The notes under the pieces are model-generated. The model was not told where the DNA came from. It saw nothing but the letters and a program-made list of their open reading frames with translations, and searched no databases. Position numbers and translations under genes: made by a program. This document shows positions 54,364 through 61,987 of a DNA stretch of 64,000 nt, one piece after another. The stretch covers positions 620,001 to 684,000 of the forward strand of contig JBCBMO010000001.1 in NCBI GenBank assembly GCA_039822785.1. Reading direction: 5' to 3'. Position 1 is the stretch's first letter. Every line of letters begins with the position of its first letter. The DNA is from Thermohalobaculum sp039822785 (GTDB lineage: Bacteria; Pseudomonadota; Alphaproteobacteria; Rhodobacterales; Rhodobacteraceae).

Positions 54364-54546
54364 ATGCCAGAGGAGATCGTCCCGGCCGCCGAGGCGCGCG
54401 AGTTCCTCGGCGGGACCAGCGCGGTCACCCTTTGGCGGTGGGTGCGCGATCCCGGCTTCCCAACCCCGCGACGGATCAGGAACCGCCTCGACTTCTAGCC
54501 TTCCGAATCTAAGGCATTCAGCCGTAGCCGCAAAGGAGCCGCGTAG
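54364..54546 (+). pseudogene. AlpA-like excisionase/regulator interrupted by an amber codon
   Basis: An AlpA/MerR-type helix-turn-helix protein: VPAAEAREFLGGTSAVTLWR, WVRDPGFPTPRRIRNRLDF, then TAG (54496-54498). Reading on in the same frame gives PSESKAFSRSRKGAA and a second TAG, which is how the family's C-terminus (R.SEIEAF..R) normally looks. Ribosome site GGAAGGAG is good. Full length would be 60 residues, typical of AlpA. It most likely controls excision next to int, and is broken or conditionally expressed. Confidence 0.72.
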
Positions 54547-54669
54547 CCTCAACGAGAGACGCACCAGGGCTCGCCAGAAGCCCACGCGCGTCGTGAGATC
54601 GGACAGCACAAACCACCGCGCCGACCTCGAAACAACAAGAAGAAGACCGCCTCCGGCTCGATCCCGGGC

Positions 54670-56010
54670 ATGGCGACTGTGGCGCAGGCGTCGCAGCTGG
54701 CGACGGAAAGACAAGCCCCGCAGGCCCCGCAGAGTATCACACCGGCGCCGGGGCCGCTCGCCTCGCCTGGCCTGGTCAGCCCACTGCCTCCCGGCGTGGT
54801 GGTGCCGAAGGTCTGGGGCGGCGCCTATCGGCTCACCGGCGGTAGCGGCATCCCGCCCCGCGAGTGGCTCTATGGCCGCCACCTGATCCGCAGCTTCGTC
54901 TCGGCGACGACGGTGGTCTCGCTTTGCCCGGCTGCGGCTTTGCGGCTGTGGTGCACGAGGTCGACGGCGCAGTTGCATTCCTTCGCGATCCTCGCCCACG
55001 TCTTCACGACCGCGTCGATGGCGTTGTTGCCGTTCTCGTTGACCGCGTGGCTCGACACGAACGGATCGACTTGGATCACGTCGACCCTGTGCGTGCGAGC
55101 GTACTCGATGACCGCGTCGATGACCGGGTCTAGGATGCGAACGCCCTCGCGCGTGTCGACGGCCGCCTTGATCTCGTCGTCACGACCACTGTCGAGGTGG
55201 AAGCGATCTTCGATGAAGTCGCCGGTGATGTTGTAGTGCAGGGCCGCGGCCTCTAGCCGTCGCTACGCCTCGTCGATCGGATCTTCGCCGTTCCAGTTCC
55301 ACACGGTCATGGGCTCGCGCGCGCACGCCGAGGAGGGGCCGGCCGCTGGCCATGGCAAGGCCTTCGACTAGGGTCAGGGACCACTTTCCGACGCCGCCCG
55401 GGGAGATCGAAGACAGCCGCGGCGCCGGCGCCCTGCTCGCGGCCGTGCGCAGCGCCCGGGCGCTCAACCGCATGACGCGGGAAGAGGCCTCGAAGCTACG
55501 CGTCGCCGAGAAAGAGCGGTGGTCGTTCTTCCGCGTCGACAACGGCAAGGCCAACCTCGCCCCGCCCGGCGAGCGCGCTGTCTGGCGCCGGATGGAGAGC
55601 CCGACCTCGGCAACGGCACCGACGACCGGCCGTCGGACCTCGTGGGCGTGGCCACCGCGTGGCAGCCGCCCGACGCGTTCGACGGCGTCACGGCGGCGCA
55701 CGTGGCCTCTGTGCACGCGGCCATGGACCCGGACGGGCACCCGGTCGACCGCCAGTCAGAGGGGTGGGTCGGTGAGTTGATCGGTGAGGTGATCGGCGCC
55801 CCGGTCGGGTACCGAGCCGACCGCGTAGGCAAAGGTCGAACCGAGGAGATCGCGGCCAACGCGGCGCGCGTCGACGTGATCATTCAGAAGTGGATCAAGG
55901 AAGGCGTGCTCCTCGTCGGCGAGCGAAAGCACCCCAACCGACGCGGCGGTGCGATGCAATCGGTGGTCCGTCGGGGCGCCGGCGTGGGCGAGGTGAGGGG
56001 CGAATTCTGA
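54670..56010 (+). pseudogene. Decayed repA-type AAA ATPase gene with inverted internal segment
   Basis: A RepA-like hexameric ATPase (DnaB-like AAA_25 family) of phage/plasmid type, now broken. The plus strand gives the N-terminal part ending PPREWLYGRHLIRSFVSAT (to about 54908). The next 500 bases code on the minus strand: SPGGVGKWSLTLVEGLAMAS (P-loop), TVWNWNGEDPIDEA, Walker B VDVIQVDPFVSSHAVNEN and VDLVHHSRK...SETTV. The plus strand then resumes with EDSRGAGALLAAVRSARALN. A later frameshift near 55600 leads into DLGNGTDDRPSDLVGVATAW and the C-terminus at 56010. Further lesions: a one-base frameshift near 55316-55335, an in-frame TAG at 55263-55265, and Trp replacing the P-loop Ser/Thr. Confidence 0.82.
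54909..55408 (-). other. 500-bp inversion inside repA
   Basis: Both boundaries can be placed to the base: reversing 54909-55408 restores ...TCGGCGAC|GATCTCC... on the left (Thr-Ile-Ser-Pro of the P-loop strand) and ...ACCGTC|GAAGAC... on the right (SETTV-EDSRG). Only about four bases (CGAC/GTCG) are shared in inverted orientation at the two ends, so this looks like a microhomology event rather than a classical invertase site. Confidence 0.8.
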
Positions 56011-56040
56011 TGCCCGATCCGACCCCTTTCGCACCCATGC

Positions 56041-56151
56041 GGGAACCCGGGAACCACGTGGTTCCCGCAGGTTCCCAAGGTTCCCGGAAACAAGCGGGAA
56101 CGACCCCTCCGCCCCTTTAGGGGCGGGGGGTTCCCACGCTCCCGGGGAACC
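56041..56151 (+). repeat. Iteron-like cluster of GGGAACC / GGTTCCC
   Basis: Seven exact 7-mers and one near copy (GGGAACG) in 111 bases: GGGAACC at 56041, 56049 and 56145, GGTTCCC at 56060, 56070, 56079 and 56129, near copy at 56096. The pair 56049-56066 forms a perfect 18-base palindrome, GGGAACCACGTGGTTCCC. A hairpin CGCCCC-TTTA-GGGGCG lies at 56110-56125. Its position just after repA suggests a replication origin or a phage operator. Confidence 0.8.
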
Positions 56152-56166
56152 AACGCCCGGGAGAGC

Positions 56167-56616
56167 ATGTCGAAAGCCACGAGGAGAACGAGAATGGCGG
56201 AGATGGCGGAGAGCACGAAGGCAACGAGGCGGGCTGGCGATTTGGCTCGAGAGGAGCGGAGGCGTCATAGCCTCGGCATAGCGAGCGGACTGGTTGCCGC
56301 GGAGTGCGTCGCGATCCCGGAGAACGAAGACATGGCGGCGGTCGTCATCGCCGGCGTCGACACGGCGGCCCGCTTCCGCGGCAAGGATCCGACCGAGGCG
56401 CTCGCGTTCCTAGCCCTGGCCGCGCTGGTCCGCGTCAATCAGATGCGCGGGCGGCCGGGGTTCCCCGCCTCGCCGGCTGCCGCCTACCTCGACGCGGCGG
56501 CGTGGCTCACCGCCAAGGCGGCCGAGCACAAGATCGACGGCCTCGGCGACGAAGCTGAGGCGCTCTTCGAGGCGGCCGAAACGATCCGCGGGTTCGCGGC
56601 GCAGGTGTCGGCATGA
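56167..56616 (+). CDS. Element protein of unknown function
   Basis: 149 residues, Ala- and Glu-rich, predicted all-helical: a basic N-terminus (TRRTRMAEMAESTKATRRAG), then an Ala-rich body (AGVDTAARFRGKDPTEALAFLA) without membrane segments. Not recognised. GGGAG lies four bases before the ATG. It overlaps the next gene by ATGA, so three genes (56167-57556) form a unit. Confidence 0.62.
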   Translation: MSKATRRTRMAEMAESTKATRRAGDLAREERRRHSLGIASGLVAAECVAIPENEDMAAVVIAGVDTAARFRGKDPTEALAFLALAALVRVNQMRGRPGFPASPAAAYLDAAAWLTAKAAEHKIDGLGDEAEALFEAAETIRGFAAQVSA

Positions 56617-56888
56617 TGACGGTCGAAGAACACGCATCCGCGATCCGAGCCCATGTCGATGCATTCCTCGCCGAGCGCCGCGGCGAGGTGGTGACGATGC
56701 CCGGCGGCAAGTATGCCGGGCGCCCCGCCTCCATCGAGTGCGCGATCTACGAGCTTTGGCCAGGCCGCGGCCTCATGGTGCTGCTATACCCCATCAGGGA
56801 GGACGGCGAGCACTACCACACAGACCACGGTGATGCGCGCACGTACTGGCCAGCGTCGCTGATCACCGAGCTTCAGGGGGTCGTCTGA
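56613..56888 (+). CDS. Small element protein of unknown function
   Basis: 91 residues, mixed alpha/beta by composition, with a central VTMPGGKYAGRPASIECAIY and several His/Tyr residues (DGEHYHTDHGDARTYWP). Not recognised. Overlaps both neighbours (ATGA upstream, TGATG downstream). Confidence 0.62.
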   Translation: MMTVEEHASAIRAHVDAFLAERRGEVVTMPGGKYAGRPASIECAIYELWPGRGLMVLLYPIREDGEHYHTDHGDARTYWPASLITELQGVV

Positions 56889-57556
56889 TGGCGCGGCGTC
56901 CGAAGAAGCCGGAGGGGTTCTACTATCGGCGGCTCTACCCGAGCCAGCCGACGACCGAGCGCGCGAAGGCGATGTTCGACACCCTATTGCCCGTCGATCG
57001 CATCGCCTCGCAGATGGAAAACAAGTGGGGGTTCGGCCGCCTCCCGGAGATCGTATCCGCGGAGACGCGGGCGAAGTTTGAGCGTGTGCGCGGGCGCCTC
57101 GACGACGCCATCACGGCCGACAACCTCGAGTTGGCGGCGCAGGAGGCGGCGATCATGTTTCGCGCCTGGCACGCCCTCGACGCGGAGGCCGAGCAGCTGG
57201 GGGCGGGTGGGCCGCCGGCAAGCGTTTGGACCGTGGTCGGTGCTGACGGCGCCTACAAGGTGGTGCCAACCGACCTCGACAAGGCGGCTCTTGATGCGGC
57301 GGCCGAACATGGCAGTGAGTGCGTGCGCCACGTCTCTGTCGAGGAGTTGTTGCGCCTCTACGAGGCCGAGGGGCTTCGTTCTCTGCGCGAGATCAAGGCA
57401 CTGTTCCCGGGCGCGACAGTCGAGGATGTGCGCCCGATCAATCCCGGATCCACGCTGGCCAACGCAGGCATCACGAAGCCTGGCGTTGATCGCGGCGATG
57501 GCGCTCTCTTCGAGCACGCTGCCGACCGTCCTTTCGAGGATCAGATCCCGTTCTAG
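56888..57556 (+). CDS. Phage-type protein of unknown function
   Basis: 222 residues, soluble. The N-terminus MARRPKKPEGFYYRRLYPSQ is basic; the middle is helical (FERVRGRLDDAITADNLELA), and a Gly/Pro linker precedes a second helical region. Proteins of this general look occur in alphaproteobacterial prophages between replication and packaging genes, but I cannot name a family. Ends in TAG. Confidence 0.6.
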   Translation: MARRPKKPEGFYYRRLYPSQPTTERAKAMFDTLLPVDRIASQMENKWGFGRLPEIVSAETRAKFERVRGRLDDAITADNLELAAQEAAIMFRAWHALDAEAEQLGAGGPPASVWTVVGADGAYKVVPTDLDKAALDAAAEHGSECVRHVSVEELLRLYEAEGLRSLREIKALFPGATVEDVRPINPGSTLANAGITKPGVDRGDGALFEHAADRPFEDQIPF

Positions 57557-57650
57557 CGTGAACAGCCGAGAGCCGGTTGCCTGACCCTTGGCCATGGCCA
57601 TAGCGTCATGGCTATCCGGTTCGCCGGGTTCTCTCCTCGCTGCTCAACTA

Positions 57651-57680
57651 GGGGGCTGCCTTCGGGTGGCCCCTTTCTTT
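57651..57680 (+). terminator. UUCG-capped terminator
   Basis: GGGGGCTGCC (57651-57660), tetraloop TTCG (57661-57664), GGTGGCCCC (57665-57673), then TTTCTTT. A strong intrinsic terminator closing the 56167-57556 unit. Confidence 0.85.
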
Positions 57681-57764
57681 GCGCGCTGAACAGTGTCGCA
57701 CGAGTTCTCGTCATGCGCTGGACCGTGCCACGTTGTGCCGGTGCAGTAGAGGAGACCGCACGAC

Positions 57765-58106
57765 GTGCCCAAGCGACCGCCATCCTTTCGACCGCGCCAT
57801 GCGCCGCGCCGTGACGCTGCCTCTGAAAAGCAGCGGAAGGCCGCGTTCGACCGTCGTCGGCCGAACTCCACCGAGCGTGGATATGATGAGGATTGGCGTC
57901 GCGTGCGCGCTGAGCACTTGAGCGCCCACCCCGCATGCGTTGAGTGCGGCTCCACCGATCGGCTGAACGTCGACCACATCGAAAGCGTTGCCAGAGCTCC
58001 ACATCGGCGCCTCGACCCGGCCAACCTTCGCACCCTGTGCGACTCCTGCCACAGCAGTCGGACGGCACGCGATCAGGGGTTTGCTCGGAGGTCTCCGAAG
58101 TCATGA
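57765..58106 (+). CDS. HNH endonuclease
   Basis: 113 residues. A basic Arg/Pro-rich N-terminus leads to the HNH zinc-finger nuclease core: HPACVECGSTDRLNVDHIES, then LDPANLRTLCDSCHSSRTAR, with both CxxC pairs, the catalytic His (DH) and the Asn. Such genes usually stand directly before terminase and help DNA packaging; no terminase follows here because IS sequences begin. GTG start with GGAG about twelve bases upstream. Confidence 0.88.
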   Translation: MPKRPPSFRPRHAPRRDAASEKQRKAAFDRRRPNSTERGYDEDWRRVRAEHLSAHPACVECGSTDRLNVDHIESVARAPHRRLDPANLRTLCDSCHSSRTARDQGFARRSPKS

Positions 58107-58325
58107 CCCCGCCCCATGCCCTGCCTTGCCCGCTTGCGCATCGTCGTCGCGCGATCTTCGGCGATCCGGCGCACACCCGGGGGTGGTATCAAAATCCTAT
58201 GATATGGGGTGCCCAACGGCGCGGGGATTCGCATTTCTATACGGTAGAAAAGACAGCTTTGCTGACTGACCCAGCCCCTCGAGTCCCACATCTGATAAGA
58301 GAAGCCGTCAACGAGGAGACGGACG

Positions 58326-58627
58326 GTGCGCAAGAGCAGGTTTACCGAGGAACAGATCATCGCGATCCTGGCCGAGCAGGAGCGTGGCATGGCAACGGCC
58401 GAGGTTTGCCGCCGTCATGGGTTGAGTTCGGCGACGTTCTACAAATGGAAGGCCAAGTTCGGCGGCCTGGACGTTTCCGACGCCCGGCGGCTGAAGACGC
58501 TCGAGCAGGGCGAGCCATCGGAGGCGCCATCGGTTCCAGCCCGATGACGAGCGCTCGGCTGAAGCATCTGCTGGCCGAGGCCAAACTCGACAAAGCTATC
58601 CTAAAGGACCTCCTGGGAAACGGCTGA
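58326..58627 (+). pseudogene. IS3-family orfA, split by a palindromic repeat insertion
   Basis: The first frame gives the helix-turn-helix transposase N-protein RKSRFTEEQIIAILAEQERG ... CRRHGLSSATFYKWKAKF and stops soon after LKTLEQ inside an inserted repeat. The missing leucine-zipper end, ARLKHLLAEAKLDKAILKDL LGNG, resumes in another frame after the insertion and stops at 58627. GTG start preceded by GGAG. Confidence 0.8.
58508..58553 (+). repeat. Short palindromic repeat, copy 1
   Basis: About 46 bases beginning GGGCGAGCCATCGG and ending CCCGATGACGAGCGC, inserted in orfA. Its core folds as CGCCATCGG-TTCCAGC-CCGATGACG with one mismatch. Confidence 0.8.
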
Positions 58628-58630
58628 CGA

Positions 58631-58676
58631 CGGCGAGCCATCGAGGCGCCATCGGTTCCAGCCCGATGGCGAGCGC
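58631..58676 (+). repeat. Short palindromic repeat, copy 2
   Basis: Differs from copy 1 by one missing G and two to three substitutions. The core forms a perfect nine-base stem, CGCCATCGG with CCGATGGCG around loop TTCCAGC. It lies in the orfA-orfB junction of the same IS3 remnant, 123 bases from copy 1. Confidence 0.8.
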
Positions 58677-58679
58677 AGA

Positions 58680-58933
58680 AGCGGGAGGCGGCGCTTGAGG
58701 CGATGTCGAAGTTCGACCTCTCGCAACGCCGCGCCTGCCACCTGCTGCGCGTCGATGCGAAGACCGTGCGGCGCATGCCGGTCGTCGATCATCCGGAGAT
58801 CCGGGCGCTCATGCGCGACATCGCAGCCGAGCGACGTCGCTTTGGCTATCGGCGGATCGGCCTGATGCTCGAGCGGGAAGGGATCACCATGAACCACAAG
58901 AAGCTGAGGTGCCTCTACCGCGAGGAGGGCGTT
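58680..58933 (+). pseudogene. IS3-family orfB, 5' fragment
   Basis: Codes for the N-terminal, DNA-binding part of the DDE transposase: REAALEAMSKFDLSQRRACH, then RALMRDIAAERRRFGYRRIG and CLYREEGVG. The integrase core (DDE) is missing because the frame runs into the IS6 element. Confidence 0.8.
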
Positions 58934-59740
58934 GGCAAGTTAACCGAGCTCCCGCGCAACGATGCCCAGTTACCTCTGGATTTCAGGCTGCCGTGGTCGC
59001 CTCCGCCCAGACTTGGAAAGCCTGCGCTCTGAAGTGGCGCAGGGTCGGGCGGCTGACGAGATGGGCACCGATGGTGAAGCAGTTGTAGACGGCGGCGTGA
59101 GAGGCGAGGAAGCGTTGGGCGGAGCCCTGCGACTTGAACCGCTGCTGCTTGCGCTCACGTCGTCGGATCGGCAGATGCGAATTCTCGGCGCGATTGTTGG
59201 CCTGGAGCCGGCCGGGACGATGACGCACCGAGAGCCCCTCATGCCACATCGCTTTGCGATAGGAGGCGAGGCCGTCGGTCGTCACCTTCTCCGGGCGGAC
59301 GCCGGTGTTCTTCATGAGCCGGCGCAGCAGCTTACGCGCGGCCTTCGCGTTGCGGCGCGTTTGCACGAGCATGTCGAGGACCTCGCCCTCATAATCCACC
59401 GCCCGCCAGAGCCACATCCGCCGGCCGCCGATCTTCACGACCATCTCGTCGAGATGCCAGCGGCCCGTCGGCGGCCAACGGCGACGCCTGAGGTTGGCCG
59501 CGATCCGCGGGCCGAACTTGATGACCCAGTAGCGGACAGTCTCGCGGCTGACCTCGATCCCGCGCTCGGCGAGCATCTCCTCGACATCGCGCAGGCTCAG
59601 CGTGAAGCGCAGATAGAGCCAGATAGCATAGCGGATCACATCCGGCGGGAACCGGTGACGCTTGAACGAAATCCCGTCAACCATGCCTCTCGCCTACGAT
59701 GGACTACCCGGAAACAGAGACAGGTTAGCGTTTGTCTGCC
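58934..59740 (-). mobile_element. IS6-family insertion sequence
   Basis: Inferred ends are GGCA at 58934 and its complement TGCC at 59740, giving 807 bp, the normal IS6 length; the inner terminal bases match only partly. The eight bases outside each end (AGGGCGTT, AGCACCGG) are not duplicates, so the copy probably sits at a rearrangement or deletion junction rather than a simple insertion. Confidence 0.65.
58983..59684 (-). CDS. IS6-family transposase
   Basis: 233 residues, the standard size, with an N-terminal helix-turn-helix (YLRFTLSLRDVEEMLAERGI) and DDE catalytic core: first Asp in RWHLDEMVVKIGG, second in KVTTDGLASY, Glu in NNRAENSHLPIRRRE. Complete and apparently intact. No clear ribosome site, as is common for IS genes. 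Confidence 0.95.
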   Translation of the reverse strand: MVDGISFKRHRFPPDVIRYAIWLYLRFTLSLRDVEEMLAERGIEVSRETVRYWVIKFGPRIAANLRRRRWPPTGRWHLDEMVVKIGGRRMWLWRAVDYEGEVLDMLVQTRRNAKAARKLLRRLMKNTGVRPEKVTTDGLASYRKAMWHEGLSVRHRPGRLQANNRAENSHLPIRRRERKQQRFKSQGSAQRFLASHAAVYNCFTIGAHLVSRPTLRHFRAQAFQVWAEATTAA

Positions 59741-59810
59741 AGCACCGGGCGGACACGCGAGCGATCCCCTGATCTGCCCTGGTTTCCGGCGCTGCGCTCA
59801 CTTGGGCCTG

Positions 59811-59848
59811 GGACACGGGTCGCGTTCTGCGTGGCACCACCCGTGTCC
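59811..59848. terminator. Perfect inverted repeat after the ABC transporter gene
   Basis: GGACACGGGT (59811-59820) and ACCCGTGTCC (59839-59848) form a perfect ten-base stem with an 18-base loop, 25 bases beyond the minus-strand ABC transporter stop. No T-tract follows on either strand, so it may be a processing/termination hairpin or a site of another kind. Confidence 0.5.
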
Positions 59849-59872
59849 GGCCGAGCGAACGCGAGAGGCCGC

Positions 59873-61987
59873 TCACGCGGCGGTTCGCGTTGCGTTGGTT
59901 GACACCACCAACCCGCCCGGCGTCATCGAATAGACCTCGTCGGCCGCGTGCAGCGTCGTCTCCCGATGCGCGACGAACAGGAGGGATACCTCGAGCCGCC
60001 GGAGGGTCGCGAAGATCCGGTCCTCGCGCTCGGGGTCGAGATGCGCCGTGCCTTCGTCCAGGACGAGGATCGAGGGACGGCGATAGAGCGCCCGCGCGAT
60101 CAGCACGCGCTGCTTCTGGCCGCCGGAGAGCGCGGCGCCCATGTCGCCGACCAGGCTGTCGTAGCGCATCGGCATCGCCTCGATGTCGGCATCGATCTCT
60201 GCGATCCGCGCACACTCACTGACACGGTCGAGATCGGGGCTGGGATCGAAGAAGGTGATGTTCTCCGCTAGTGTTCCCGAAAACAGCGCATCTTCCTGCA
60301 GGACGGCGCCGATCGCGCAGCGGTATTGCGCCAGCGTGGGACCTTCGAGCAGCCGTCCGCCCCAGCGTGCCTCGCCCGCCGAGGGCGGGGTCATGCCGAG
60401 CAAAACGCGCAATAAGCTGCTCTTGCCGCATCCCGACGGGCCGTTGATCGCGACCCGGGCGCCCGGCTTGAGGGTGAAATCCAGCCCCTCGAAGACCCAG
60501 GGCATGCGCGGGCCGTAGCGCAGGCCGGCGCCGCGCAAGCTTAGGGGCAGCGGACGACCGCCGGCCACGACCGCCGCCGGCGCCGCGGGTGGAGCGCGGT
60601 CGGGCTCGGCCGTCACCACATCGGCGAGGCGGTCGAGATGCAGACGGAGCATCAGGAAGGTCATGATGTGGTCAATCACGGAGGCGACCCGGCGGGTGGT
60701 TTGGTCGCGGTAGGCCATGAACGCGAGCAGCATTCCCACCGTGAACTCGCCGGAGAGGCTGAGACGGGCGGCCACATAGACCACGAGCACCATCTCGAGC
60801 CCAAGGATCAACTCGTTGACCGTCTTCGCGGACAGCTCCAGTCGCCCAAGGCGCAGGCCCGCGTCCACATCGGCCGCGTGCAGGTTGAGCCAGGACTGGC
60901 GCCGTCGCTCCTCACCCGCCGCCATGCGGATCGAGGCCACGCCGCGCAGTGTCTCGATCGTGTGGGTCTCCTTCGTGGCGGCCGCGATCAGCGCTTGCTC
61001 GCCCCGCCGCTTGAGCGGCGTGTGCAGCACGAGACGGATCAGAAACGTCAGCGCCAGCGCGCCAAGGGTGATCGCCGCCAAGCGCGGCTCGTAGAGCCAC
61101 AGGATGGCGATCAGAGCGAGCGCGAAGGCGAGATCGACCATCGCGCTAATCAGCCGCTCGCTCAGGAACTGCGAGACCTCGTTCAGCGAATCCAAGCGGG
61201 AGAGCACGTCGCCGACGTTGCGCCGCTCGAACCAATCCGTTGGCAGCCGCAGCAGGTGGCTGAACACGTTAATCGTGGTCTGCGCCTCGACGGCCGCTCC
61301 GGCCCCGAGCAGCGCCGTGCCATGCAACCACTTCGAGAAGGCCGCGAACACGACCGTCGCCCCAAAGCCGAGGGCGAGGATGGCGGCAAGGTCGATGTCA
61401 CCCTTCACCAGCACCTCGTCGACTACGATCTGCAGATAGAGCGGCGCGACGAGCCCTGTGACCTGGAGCAGCAGCGTCAGCGCGAGGATCTGGGCGCCCG
61501 CCCGCCACGCGCCGCGCAGACTGCTCCAAAGGTCCGTCAGCCGAAGCCGCGACGTGTCGCGCACGGCTTCGAAACCATCGGTCGGCGCGAACTCCATGGC
61601 GACGCCGGAGAAGCGGCGGGCAAGCTCTGTGCGAGAGACGCGCACCCGGCCGCGGGCGGGGTCGCAAAGGGTGACGCTGCGCCGGCCGACACGCTCCAGC
61701 ACCACGAAATGGCTCATGTCCATGTGCAACACGGCGGGCAGGCGCAGGTGGTGCATCGCCTCCGGTTCCAGCCGTAGGGCGCGGGAGGCGAGACCGTGGC
61801 TTGCGGCGATCTCCATCACATCCGCCGCCGTCGCACCGCGGAGGGAAACGCCCGCAGCATGACGCGCGCGGCACAAATCGACGTGTCGGCCGTAGGCGCC
61901 AGCGATCATCACCACGCAGGCCAGGCCGCATTCCGCCGCCTCCGCCTGCCGCACCAGCCGTACGCGGCCTGAAGCTCCGAAGATCAT
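59873..61987 (-). CDS. Peptidase-containing ABC transporter (C39 bacteriocin exporter)
   Basis: A PCAT-type exporter, about 704 residues: cleaves the leader after a double glycine and exports the peptide. The N-terminal C39 peptidase has C20 (AECGLACVVMIAGAYG), H93 (MDMSHFVVLE) and D109 (LCDPARG), a full triad. Six membrane segments follow (about 160-420), then the ATPase: Walker A INGPSGCGKSS, signature ALSGGQKQR, Walker B SILVLDEGTAHLD and switch VAHRE. GGGAG precedes the ATG at 61987, which overlaps the HlyD stop (ATGA). Confidence 0.94.
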   Translation of the reverse strand: MIFGASGRVRLVRQAEAAECGLACVVMIAGAYGRHVDLCRARHAAGVSLRGATAADVMEIAASHGLASRALRLEPEAMHHLRLPAVLHMDMSHFVVLERVGRRSVTLCDPARGRVRVSRTELARRFSGVAMEFAPTDGFEAVRDTSRLRLTDLWSSLRGAWRAGAQILALTLLLQVTGLVAPLYLQIVVDEVLVKGDIDLAAILALGFGATVVFAAFSKWLHGTALLGAGAAVEAQTTINVFSHLLRLPTDWFERRNVGDVLSRLDSLNEVSQFLSERLISAMVDLAFALALIAILWLYEPRLAAITLGALALTFLIRLVLHTPLKRRGEQALIAAATKETHTIETLRGVASIRMAAGEERRRQSWLNLHAADVDAGLRLGRLELSAKTVNELILGLEMVLVVYVAARLSLSGEFTVGMLLAFMAYRDQTTRRVASVIDHIMTFLMLRLHLDRLADVVTAEPDRAPPAAPAAVVAGGRPLPLSLRGAGLRYGPRMPWVFEGLDFTLKPGARVAINGPSGCGKSSLLRVLLGMTPPSAGEARWGGRLLEGPTLAQYRCAIGAVLQEDALFSGTLAENITFFDPSPDLDRVSECARIAEIDADIEAMPMRYDSLVGDMGAALSGGQKQRVLIARALYRRPSILVLDEGTAHLDPEREDRIFATLRRLEVSLLFVAHRETTLHAADEVYSMTPGGLVVSTNATRTAA

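Larger units (their letters stand above)
58264..58933 (+). mobile_element. IS3-family insertion sequence remnant
   Basis: Comprises orfA, the 5' part of orfB and a candidate left end (TGACTGACCCAGCCCC) near 58264. OrfA carries a short repeat insertion, and the IS ends abruptly at the IS6 element. The left boundary is a guess from the usual TGA.C terminal bases; the right end is missing. Confidence 0.6.

Noticed and set aside
54364..57556. Reassigned TAG codons in the element, suggested by in-frame ambers in alpA and repA
   Set aside because: The intact integrase and the 222-residue gene both end at TAG, and repA also carries frameshifts and an inversion, so simple decay is the better explanation.
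52937..59872. Complete functional prophage
   Set aside because: No terminase, portal, capsid, tail or lysis genes are present and the replication gene is broken; it is a remnant or satellite-type element.
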